A DNA stretch of 64,000 bases. It comes from Flavilitoribacter nigricans DSM 23189 = NBRC 102662. Lineage in GTDB: Bacteria > Bacteroidota > Bacteroidia > Chitinophagales > Saprospiraceae. Positions 26,854 to 33,682 of this stretch are shown here, one piece after another. The stretch spans positions 35,920 through 99,919 of the forward strand of contig NZ_PDUD01000048.1 of the NCBI RefSeq assembly GCF_002646595.1. Reading direction: 5' to 3'. The notes beneath the pieces are model-generated. The model did not search any database. It saw only the letters and a list, made by a program, of their open reading frames with translations, and was not told the DNA's origin. How positions within the stretch are numbered: position 1 is the first letter of the stretch; every line of letters begins with the position of its first letter. The translations under genes and the position numbers were made by a program.

Positions 26854-27414
26854 GATTTTTGTTCTTTTTAGAGCAAATAAGCAACCCTTTCAATCAGGGT
26901 TAATCGAGCATAATGTATTGGGTATTCAAATTGCCTTTAGAAAAATTAAAAGGCTTTAATTAGATGATCCTAAGATTAGGAATGAAGACTTTTAAAATCT
27001 TGTGTAACTTCTAATAATCAACAATTTACAGCCTTTTATTCAGATAGGCTTACAAGTATTTGGGTATTGTTTACAGAATCTTGCCAAGAAGCAAGAAAAG
27101 TATAATTCGAACAAAACCAGTTATTTAGCGGTATTAACGAAAAAGAAGATCACCTTATCTATATTTCTAGATTCAGCAAAATATATAAGGTCAGGACTGG
27201 CAAAGTAGAGAGGATATATAAAATTACAAGAATATGAGTACAGGAACAGACTGCAAGAGGCAGTTGGGCTTATACTGAAAGCATGCCTCTAATACCTCTG
27301 GTAGATGTTGGACTTATCCCGGTCCGGCAATTTACCATACTGCCATCAATCATTTTCCTGGTGAGCATAAAAATATTAAACCTCAATAATTATTAACCCT
27401 GAAAGACAAAAACG
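26854..27414. other. 560-bp divergent intergenic region
   Basis: AT-rich, with no open frame worth calling. It separates the minus-strand DUF2933 gene from the plus-strand DUF302 gene, so it should hold two promoters. A small hairpin CTTGC-CAAGAA-GCAAG lies near 27081-27096, and ATATATAA occurs twice between 27180 and 27220. I see no clear operator. Confidence 0.5.
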
Positions 27415-27801
27415 ATGAATTATTACTTTGCAAAAACCATCAAAAATAGCTCATTTGAAGAGACCATAGCGCAGGTCACTGAAGCCCTGAAAGCAGAAGG
27501 ATTTGGGATTCTCACCGAAATTGATGTGAAGGAAACCATGAAAAAGAAGCTGGATGAAGATTTTCGGCCTTATAAAATTCTGGGAGCATGTAACCCTCCC
27601 TTCGCATTTAAAGCATTACAAGCTGAGAATAAAATCGGAACCATGCTGCCCTGCAATGTTATTGTGCAACAAACTGATGCTGGTGTGGAAGTAGCGGCTG
27701 TTAGTCCTAAAGCTTCAATGGCAGCTGTAGACAATGCAGAGTTGGCTGATATAGCCAATGAAATTGAAGCCCTTCTGAAAAAAGTGATAGCATCATTATA
27801 G
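27415..27801 (+). CDS. DUF302 family protein
   Basis: A 128-aa soluble protein spanning the full DUF302 domain. It shows FEETIAQVTEALKAEGFGIL, the EIDVKETMKKKLDEDF helix, YKILGACNPPFAFKAL and the strand-rich half IGTMLPCNVIVQQ. The conserved GACNPP Cys and LPCN Cys are present. DUF302 proteins are common next to metal-efflux and thiol-related genes, but their biochemistry is not settled. It is the only plus-strand gene in a long minus-strand stretch. A relic of a cation ATPase follows it directly. Confidence 0.92.
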   Translation: MNYYFAKTIKNSSFEETIAQVTEALKAEGFGILTEIDVKETMKKKLDEDFRPYKILGACNPPFAFKALQAENKIGTMLPCNVIVQQTDAGVEVAAVSPKASMAAVDNAELADIANEIEALLKKVIASL

Positions 27802-27839
27802 CGTGGAAGTTTTTAAAATGTCCGGCAGCATCTTGTACT

Positions 27840-27971
27840 TTTGATGCCAACCTTTTTGATACCACAGCTATGGCTTTTAGTTTAGCCAATATTGGTGTTG
27901 CGGTCTTGATACACGAAGGCTCAACCTTGATTGTAGTATTCAATGCATTGAGATTGTTGGCTTATAGTTAG
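27840..27971 (+). pseudogene. C-terminal relic of a heavy-metal P-type ATPase
   Basis: Just after the DUF302 stop, a plus-strand frame reads AMAFSLANIGVAVLIHEGST followed by LIVVFNALRLLAYS and a stop (27870-27971). The HEGST and VVFNALRLL words are the signature of the last membrane helix of Zn/Cd/Cu P1B ATPases. No upstream ATPase sequence is found; the frame before about 27840 loses similarity. It is what remains of a deleted ATPase gene once downstream of the DUF302 gene. Confidence 0.72.
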
Positions 27972-27979
27972 TCAAAATA

Positions 27980-28003
27980 GGGGCGGATTCATTATTCCGC
28001 CCC
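27980..28003. terminator. GC-rich hairpin, possible bidirectional terminator
   Basis: GGGGCGGA (27980-27987) and TCCGCCCC (27996-28003) form a perfect 8-bp stem with an 8-nt loop. On the minus strand the stem is preceded by TTTTTTCT and followed by TATTTTG. It closes the cus operon read from the right, and may also stop transcription from the DUF302 side. Confidence 0.6.
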
Positions 28004-28030
28004 AGAAAAAAGTGCAATCATACCACAGCA

Positions 28031-28126
28031 CTAAAAAATTGCGGTGCCTGCAACCAAGGTCGAGCATGCGCCCCGTTCGGCATCGCGATACTGTTGTGTA
28101 TAGCTGCGGTACATTTTAATATTCAT
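28031..28126 (-). CDS. possible 31-aa peptide
   Basis: A short frame (MNIKMYRSYTQQYRDAERGA...) starts at ATG 28126 with an unusually good GAAGGAAG sequence a few bases upstream. It begins 37 bp after the end of the second CXXC-AraC gene, in the same direction and before the terminator. No homologue is recognised; the case rests on spacing and ribosome binding site. Confidence 0.3.
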   Translation of the reverse strand: MNIKMYRSYTQQYRDAERGACSTLVAGTAIF

Positions 28127-28163
28127 GGTAGTCTTCCTTCAATTAATTTTCTCTTTGAAACTG

Positions 28164-28745
28164 TTACAAGAGTTTGTCCAGCGGTAAACGAATTTTGTCG
28201 TCTAGCTTTTTATACTCACTCATACTCATACCTGTCACTTGTTTGAACTGTCCTGACAAGTGGGAAATATTGCTGAAACCCAGTTCGTAGGCAATTTGAG
28301 AAAAAGTCAGTTCCTCGTATTCGATGAGCTCTTTTGCTTTTTCGATACGCAGCAGGATGAAGTACTTTTCGATAGTTACCGTTTCGCTTTTGGAAAAAAT
28401 TTTGCTCAGTGACCAGTAATCTTTTTGGAACTTTTCGGCCAAGACTTCGGATAATTTCTTGCCGTATAGTATCGGCAAGTCATTTACAATACGGAGCAGG
28501 TTCAATTTAATTTTTTCTACAATCTGGTCGTTTTTGTCCTTCACAAACTCAAATTCATCTTCCAGTAAGGCCTCTTCAATTGCAGAAAGCTTTATTTGTC
28601 CTTTCGGGAACCGGATCTTCAACTTGCCCAGCTGCAATTCCAATACCTCAACCCCCATATCTTCCAGGTCCAGGCGAATGACTTTCAGGCAACGGGAGCA
28701 GATCATATTTTTGATCACGATGCTGTGGATTTCGTATTCTTCCAT
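28164..28745 (-). CDS. AraC-type regulator with N-terminal CXXC domain (second copy)
   Basis: The 193-aa protein has the same plan as the one at 5019-5591. The N-terminal ferredoxin-like part contains IKNMICSRCLKVIRLDLEDM with a CSRC pair. A helical linker follows, then an AraC helix-turn-helix (LTFSQIAYELGFSNISHLSG ... FKQVTGMSMSEY). The two copies share the ordered motifs NM-CxRC, the YWSLSKIFS/YFSLSKLFS segment and the full HTH. It is the last sizeable gene of the cus operon, so it probably regulates cus genes. Metal sensing through the Cys pair is inferred. Confidence 0.85.
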   Translation of the reverse strand: MEEYEIHSIVIKNMICSRCLKVIRLDLEDMGVEVLELQLGKLKIRFPKGQIKLSAIEEALLEDEFEFVKDKNDQIVEKIKLNLLRIVNDLPILYGKKLSEVLAEKFQKDYWSLSKIFSKSETVTIEKYFILLRIEKAKELIEYEELTFSQIAYELGFSNISHLSGQFKQVTGMSMSEYKKLDDKIRLPLDKLL

Positions 28746-28805
28746 GATGACAGATTTTTAGGATTAAGGTATTTATCATAATTTTGGGCAGACCGGGCTG
28801 TTTGT

Positions 28806-30047
28806 TTACAGGTCGATCAATATACTTCGCACCGTCGATTCCGTTTCTGCTACACTCGTCCAGGCCAGTAGTAGCTGTCCATGGAGCTTCTCCAGGATCG
28901 GGAAACCACTCTGTCGGGACACCCCGGTAGTCGCAGCGGTCCTACTTTCTCCCAATTTGCCTTCCTGCTTAATCTCTGCCAACCGGATCTCACCACCCTC
29001 CCCAACTTCTTCCAGCCAGGAGACAATGGCCGTTTTATCGTCCTTAAGCACAACATCCACCCGTCCGATGGGTGCACCGTCATCCACTGCGATCGGAGCT
29101 GAAAAGCTTTTGCCGCCATCTTCAGAAAATACTAGTTGTACCCGAGGCTGGTTTTCAGCAGCGGTATACCAGGCGATAGCTACTGATTGCCCCTGGGCAG
29201 CGATGGCCGGGCCGTTGACCGGACACCCCTTGATCACCCAATGATCCGTATTGATGATCTGCGATTCCTGCCATTGGCCATTTTCTTTTCGGATCACTGC
29301 TATATCGCGGATCTCATCTTCCGAACGGTCGCGGTAGACCAAGATCAGACCGTTTTCTGTCAGTGCTGCATCCGTCTGGCAGCAATCGCACACCCTGGCG
29401 TCCAGTTCTGCTTCTTCGAACAATTGGCCGGAACTGTCAAACTCTGCCGTACGCAGACTCATAGCCCCAGCCTGGCCGTGCCCGCCCTCATGGCCATGGC
29501 CACCTTTGCTGTTCCGACCGTCCAGCCAGGCGGCAAAGATGCGACCGTTCGGCATGGGCAGCATACTCACGAATCCGTGTTCAGCGGCTATTCCGTCCGT
29601 GTGGGGGATGAAGGAAGACGACCAGGAAGTACCACCATCCAGCGATTGAGTGATGCGTACATCGTAGTCATAAGTCCCCCCGGCACTTTTCTGCAACCAA
29701 TGTGCAGCCAATTGCCCGGGAGCCTGAGAAGATGCCACCAGAGATGGAAAATCCGCCCAATTGACGAACCAGTCGTTGCCCTGAGCAACTTTCACGGATT
29801 CTCCCCATCCCCGGTCATCCCATTTTGCATAATAGAAGGCATCAGTGGTATCGTTCTCGTAACCGACCCAGGATAGATATGCCTGCCCATCGGCAGTCAC
29901 ATAGAGGTTAGGTTCTCCACCAGTCCCGGCGGGGGTAGTGATTTCTCTAAAACCTGGAAGCTCAGACTCCGTCGGTGGGGTCTCATTCCGGCAGGCGGTT
30001 AGCAGCAGACTTAGTAGTAAGGGTGATAACAGCAATATTTTTTTCAT
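28806..30047 (-). CDS. BNR/sialidase-type beta-propeller lipoprotein with CDCCQT motif
   Basis: The 413-aa lipoprotein (lipobox LTAC, Cys19) has Asp-box-like propeller motifs (SLDGGTSWSSS, SEDGGKSFSAP). It also has a distinctive cysteine word RVCDCCQTDAAL (about residue 220) and KGCPVNGPAI (about 276), plus a His/Gly insert GGHGHEGGHGQAG. The catalytic Arg triad and Tyr/Glu pair of true sialidases are not evident, so enzymatic sialidase activity is doubtful. The Cys and His clusters and its place in the cus operon suggest a periplasmic copper-binding propeller. Function is inference. Confidence 0.75.
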   Translation of the reverse strand: MKKILLLSPLLLSLLLTACRNETPPTESELPGFREITTPAGTGGEPNLYVTADGQAYLSWVGYENDTTDAFYYAKWDDRGWGESVKVAQGNDWFVNWADFPSLVASSQAPGQLAAHWLQKSAGGTYDYDVRITQSLDGGTSWSSSFIPHTDGIAAEHGFVSMLPMPNGRIFAAWLDGRNSKGGHGHEGGHGQAGAMSLRTAEFDSSGQLFEEAELDARVCDCCQTDAALTENGLILVYRDRSEDEIRDIAVIRKENGQWQESQIINTDHWVIKGCPVNGPAIAAQGQSVAIAWYTAAENQPRVQLVFSEDGGKSFSAPIAVDDGAPIGRVDVVLKDDKTAIVSWLEEVGEGGEIRLAEIKQEGKLGESRTAATTGVSRQSGFPILEKLHGQLLLAWTSVAETESTVRSILIDL

Positions 30048-30061
30048 AGCTTTAAAGGTAT

Positions 30062-30184
30062 TTAGGTGAATAAAATTTGGCCCACCGCCAACAGGCTAAC
30101 ACCAACTAGCAAAACGATAATGAGCCAGTTGAAAATTCTTCCGATAATACTCGTTCGTTGATCGGTTTGACAACATTTTTTCAT
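30062..30184 (-). CDS. 40-aa single-pass membrane peptide with N-terminal CC
   Basis: The frame starts MKKCCQTDQRTSIIGRIFNW and continues as one hydrophobic helix (LIIVLLVGVSLLAVG) to a stop at 30062. An AAAAGA stretch precedes the ATG at 30184. It lies in the gap between the multicopper oxidase and the propeller lipoprotein, same strand. Two adjacent cysteines at the membrane face are in keeping with copper handling. It is a credible small gene of the operon. Confidence 0.55.
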   Translation of the reverse strand: MKKCCQTDQRTSIIGRIFNWLIIVLLVGVSLLAVGQILFT

Positions 30185-30218
30185 TGTATTATCTTTTTAA
30201 TAGTCCGGGCAGTCTATC

Positions 30219-30381
30219 AGTCGTAAGTCATAACAGGCCGGCCGGGAATAGCGATTTGCAAAATTTTGTAAATCTGTAAGTTGCTATCTATCAATCGGCA
30301 AAATCTGGCAAATTTTTGAAATTTACCAGATTCGGTTCATTCCCGGTCGGCCTGTTACGACTAAAAACTGCACGGAGTGCT
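30219..30381. repeat. intercistronic repeat block after the multicopper oxidase gene
   Basis: Outer inverted arms AGTCGTAAGTCATAACAGGC (from 30219) and the matching GGCCTGTTACGACT (to about 30363) enclose smaller palindromes. The block ends with GCACGGAGTGCT, 6 bp from the oxidase stop codon. The outer and terminal words recur at 36148-36185 after cusC. This is probably a REP-like mRNA structure between operon genes. Confidence 0.65.
30302..30332. repeat. 31-bp hairpin repeat, copy 1
   Basis: AATCTGGCAAATTT and AAATTTACCAGATT pair as a near-perfect stem. A second copy with the same arms and a different loop is at 54302-54332. Both start AATCTGGCAAATT and end AATTTACCAGATT, and both are intergenic. 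Confidence 0.7.
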
Positions 30382-30387
30382 AATCTT

Positions 30388-32760
30388 TTAAAACCGTACA
30401 CTTATACCACCGCCTGCACCGAAGCGATTATCATAACTGCCCATCAGGGAAAAATTCCTGGATAGGAGGAATTCGGCGCCGGCACTCCAAACCGTTTCGC
30501 TACTGTATCGGCGTGCTCTCCCATCATTCCCCACCCAGCCGAAATCCGCCTGATATTCATAATATCCGAAGATGGAAAATTTGGGAAACAACATGACGCT
30601 TCGGCCGATGCCGATCCTGGGCCGGAGCTGATGATCTACCCGCAGATCCAGGCTGAATAAATAGGGCGTCAGCCATCGGATACCCGCCACGGCTGTCGTA
30701 TTTAAAGTATCCAGGCTATTCGGATTGGCATTTTCCAGGTTTAGTCCGCCAAAAACACTCAGATAATCGTAGAGGTAGTATTGGTACGTGAATTCCGCTT
30801 CCAGGTTTTTGTTGTAGCCGAATTCAGCACTCAGGTTGAACTGGTTACGGATATTGGAAGCCGTAAGATTAAGCGCGCTCATGTGGGAGGCGGCATCGAT
30901 CATTCCCCACTGGTAATAGCGATTGGTCTCGTGTATGAGTTTTTTGACCGGGAAGTTCGTCATCCGCTGATCACGCGGCGTATCATAGTTGAATATCCGG
31001 GCCATCCCGCCCATCATGTGGTAGAGGATATGACAGTGGAAGAACCAGTCGCCGTACTCATCTCCGTAAAATTCGATGGTCACCTCTTCCATCGGAGGTA
31101 CGTTTACGGTGTGTTTAAGGGGTGAATAAGTTCCATTTTTGTTGAGTACCCGGAAAAAATGGCCGTGTAAGTGCATCGGATGGTGCATCATGGTCAGATT
31201 GTTCATCCGGATCCGGGTCACCTGATCTCCTTTAATTTTGATCTTATCCGTTTCAGACAAAGGCACCCCGTTCATACTCCAGACGTACCGGTTCATATTG
31301 CCGGTAAGATTGAGCAGGATCTCTTTTACCGGGGTAGTGTCAGCAAAAGCAGTCGGTTCCGGAGACTTCAGGTAGTCGTAATTGTATTCCGCGAACATAT
31401 TCATTGCGGGCATTCCCTGCATCTGCATGCCCGCACTATCCATACCTTCCTTCATGTCCATCTGCGGCATCGGCATGGGATCCTGGTGCTGGTGGTTTTC
31501 CTTCATTTGCATGGGAGGCTCCTCTTTTTTATCCGGCATCGGCATGGTGTCTTTAGGATGATCCATGTGGTGGTCCATCCCCGGCATTTGTTTCATGTCA
31601 TCAGGTTGCCCGGTGGCGGGCGAGTGGTCCATCCCCTCCATTTGCATGCCGTATTTATCCTTCATTTGGAAGCGGTTATCCCTGCCCGGTCGAAATTTGA
31701 GCGCAGGTGCCCCCATTTTCATGTCCATCTTGGCCATCTGTTGCATCATACCGATCTTATCCGGCCGAGGTACATTAGGAGCTGACAGAATCGGGCCATT
31801 GCCCAGGAAAGCCGCCGTTTGCCCCGAACCATCCTGGGCCGTAGCTCTCACTTCCAATTTTCCGTTAGCGGGAATTTCAACAATATAATCATAGGTTTCG
31901 GCAATGGCAATGAAGGTCTTATTGTGAGTGACCGGCACAACATCCAGTCCGTCGGCAGCAACCAACATTGGATCGTCACCTCCGAAGGTGAGCCAGAAAG
32001 AAGTAGACGCTGCGGCATTAATAATACGGAGGCGGACTTTTTCACCAGCCTTGAAGTCCGGGTATTCCCGCGTCATTTCCCCATTGGTCAAAAATGCCGG
32101 ATAATAAATGTCGGCAATGTCCGCCCCTTCCATACGCTGTTTCCAAAAATTGAGCTGAGCGCCGAAGGCTCCCCGGGCGATAACCTGATTCAATGGCGTA
32201 GCCGTGCCTTTACGGATGTTGTACCATTCATTACCCCGTTTGAGGTTTCTCAGTACATTTAGCGGTTTCTCATCGGTCCAGTCCGAAACTACCAGTACCA
32301 GATCCCGGTCATAATCAATTGTCTTTTCCTGGGGTTCGATCACAATGGAGCCGTATACGCCCCGCTGTTCCTGTAGCATGGTGTGGGAATGATACCAATA
32401 CGTTCCTGCCTGCCGTAGGGGAAATTCATATTGAAATGTTTCTCCCGGAGCAATCGGTGGTGTAGTTAAGTAGGGAACACCATCAAAAAAATTAGGTAAT
32501 AACAAGCCATGCCAGTGTACGGAAGTTTCGACATCCATGCGGTTAGTGACCCGAATTACAGCATAGCCCCCTTCCTTAAATCGCAGGGTAGGACCGGGAA
32601 TGCTGCCATTTATGGTCATACCCATCGTAGATTTGCCGGTAATATTCACCGGTTGTTTTTCGATGGTCAGGTGATAGGTACTTGTATCGGACTGTGCCTG
32701 TACTTTAGTAAATGACAGGGCTCCTAGCCACAGGATGCAGAAAAATTTCAGACTCTTCAT
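30388..32760 (-). CDS. multicopper oxidase fused to a C-terminal beta-barrel-like domain
   Basis: The 790-aa exported protein (signal peptide 1-22) has the four copper-ligand blocks of a CopA/CueO-type oxidase: HWHG (82-85), WYHSHT (122-127), HPMHLHGHF (about 530) and FHCHILYHMMGGM (about 577). A Met/His/Pro-rich insert spans about 340-470 (many MPMPDKK and MDHHMDH words). After about residue 605 the protein continues with ~185 residues of alternating strands (AEFGYNKNLEAEFTYQYYLY, RIGIGRSVMLFPKFSIFGYY) ending in aromatic-terminated VRF. This resembles the outer-membrane CopB barrel. It should oxidise periplasmic Cu(I) to Cu(II) using O2. Confidence 0.9.
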   Translation of the reverse strand: MKSLKFFCILWLGALSFTKVQAQSDTSTYHLTIEKQPVNITGKSTMGMTINGSIPGPTLRFKEGGYAVIRVTNRMDVETSVHWHGLLLPNFFDGVPYLTTPPIAPGETFQYEFPLRQAGTYWYHSHTMLQEQRGVYGSIVIEPQEKTIDYDRDLVLVVSDWTDEKPLNVLRNLKRGNEWYNIRKGTATPLNQVIARGAFGAQLNFWKQRMEGADIADIYYPAFLTNGEMTREYPDFKAGEKVRLRIINAAASTSFWLTFGGDDPMLVAADGLDVVPVTHNKTFIAIAETYDYIVEIPANGKLEVRATAQDGSGQTAAFLGNGPILSAPNVPRPDKIGMMQQMAKMDMKMGAPALKFRPGRDNRFQMKDKYGMQMEGMDHSPATGQPDDMKQMPGMDHHMDHPKDTMPMPDKKEEPPMQMKENHQHQDPMPMPQMDMKEGMDSAGMQMQGMPAMNMFAEYNYDYLKSPEPTAFADTTPVKEILLNLTGNMNRYVWSMNGVPLSETDKIKIKGDQVTRIRMNNLTMMHHPMHLHGHFFRVLNKNGTYSPLKHTVNVPPMEEVTIEFYGDEYGDWFFHCHILYHMMGGMARIFNYDTPRDQRMTNFPVKKLIHETNRYYQWGMIDAASHMSALNLTASNIRNQFNLSAEFGYNKNLEAEFTYQYYLYDYLSVFGGLNLENANPNSLDTLNTTAVAGIRWLTPYLFSLDLRVDHQLRPRIGIGRSVMLFPKFSIFGYYEYQADFGWVGNDGRARRYSSETVWSAGAEFLLSRNFSLMGSYDNRFGAGGGISVRF

Positions 32761-32822
32761 GATTAGTTTTTTAGGGAGCCGAAACAGGTCATTTCACCCA
32801 TTTCGGCTCTATTCGGATATGA

Positions 32823-33347
32823 TCAGTGGATCGTCTCTGCCACTTTGCCGCAGTGCAGCATCATTTTTCCGAAATAAGGATTATTGATCTCCGATTCATT
32901 CGCCAGCCAGTAGCCGCCTGTATTATCATTAGCCATTGGGCAGTATTCCAAGAATATCTGTCCATCCTCCATCTTCTGGCTTTTCACCCATTGGATCACC
33001 GCATTGCTTAGATCGGAGAAGGCCTGACGTTGCTGAGCAAGAGTTGAGGCTTCGGCAACGGCCTTGGCCTGACCCGTTAGTTTTTTAGCACTTTTCGCAG
33101 CCTGGAGGGATTTTTCCAACATTTCCGCTGCTGATTTAGTGGTTTCCTGATCAGAACTAACCAAGGCATCTTTTAAGGCCAGATAGTGCTGATAAACGGC
33201 CGTAGCGTTGGCATCTTTGAAGTGGACAGCATTTTCGGGCTGGTCCATTTTCATACCGTGCTCCTTGCCATGCATGGCATGTTCATTCTGGGAAAATGCG
33301 GTAAAGCTTAGCAGAGACAGGCAAAACATTAACAAGATTGATCTCAT
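32823..33347 (-). CDS. stand-alone DUF3347 periplasmic protein
   Basis: The 174-aa protein has a signal peptide ending AFSQ. A His/Met-rich N-terminus (EHAMHGKEHGMKMDQ) precedes a DUF3347 domain with YQHYLALKDALVSSD and the C-terminal signature LEYCPMANDNTGGYW, NPYFGKMMLHCG. It differs from the lipoprotein at 733 in lacking a lipobox. It follows the HMA gene and precedes the oxidase gene, so it may pass copper between the CusB adaptor and the oxidase. Confidence 0.88.
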   Translation of the reverse strand: MRSILLMFCLSLLSFTAFSQNEHAMHGKEHGMKMDQPENAVHFKDANATAVYQHYLALKDALVSSDQETTKSAAEMLEKSLQAAKSAKKLTGQAKAVAEASTLAQQRQAFSDLSNAVIQWVKSQKMEDGQIFLEYCPMANDNTGGYWLANESEINNPYFGKMMLHCGKVAETIH

Positions 33348-33382
33348 GGTTTTAATTATTTAGTTATAAATGCTTTAAAATA

Positions 33383-33670
33383 TCAGTTGTGATTTATACT
33401 TCTGTACCGACAAGACAAAGGCAGTTTTTTATAAGCTGTGTCCGGGGCTAATGCTCCATCGATATCATGGCCCAGTTTCAGCACGATCATCTTAATAGCT
33501 TCCACGGTAATGATCTCATGATCGTATTGAATCTTAAGTATTTGAGAAGCCAGGTCCCATTCAGCGGAATAAATCCCCTCGATTGGCCGGAGCTTACTTT
33601 CGATACGATCTTTACACCGATTGCAGTTGCCCGCAACTTTCAAAGAAGAAAAAAACTGCAGATTCGTCAT
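33383..33670 (-). CDS. HMA-like heavy-metal-associated protein
   Basis: A 95-aa protein with one HMA-like domain: SLKVAGNCNRCKDRIESKLR carries a CNRC pair, followed by EGIYSAEWDLASQILKIQYD and VLKLGHDIDGALAPD. A basic Cys-containing tail (PLSCRYRSINHN) follows. The usual Met in GMTC is replaced. It lies 12 bp downstream of cusB and would act as an intracellular copper carrier or sensor partner. Confidence 0.85.
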   Translation of the reverse strand: MTNLQFFSSLKVAGNCNRCKDRIESKLRPIEGIYSAEWDLASQILKIQYDHEIITVEAIKMIVLKLGHDIDGALAPDTAYKKLPLSCRYRSINHN

Positions 33671-33682
33671 GGTTTCCAGGTG

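Noticed and set aside
28806..30047. True exo-alpha-sialidase
   Set aside because: Only Asp-box-like propeller motifs are visible, not the catalytic Arg triad, and the context is copper efflux.
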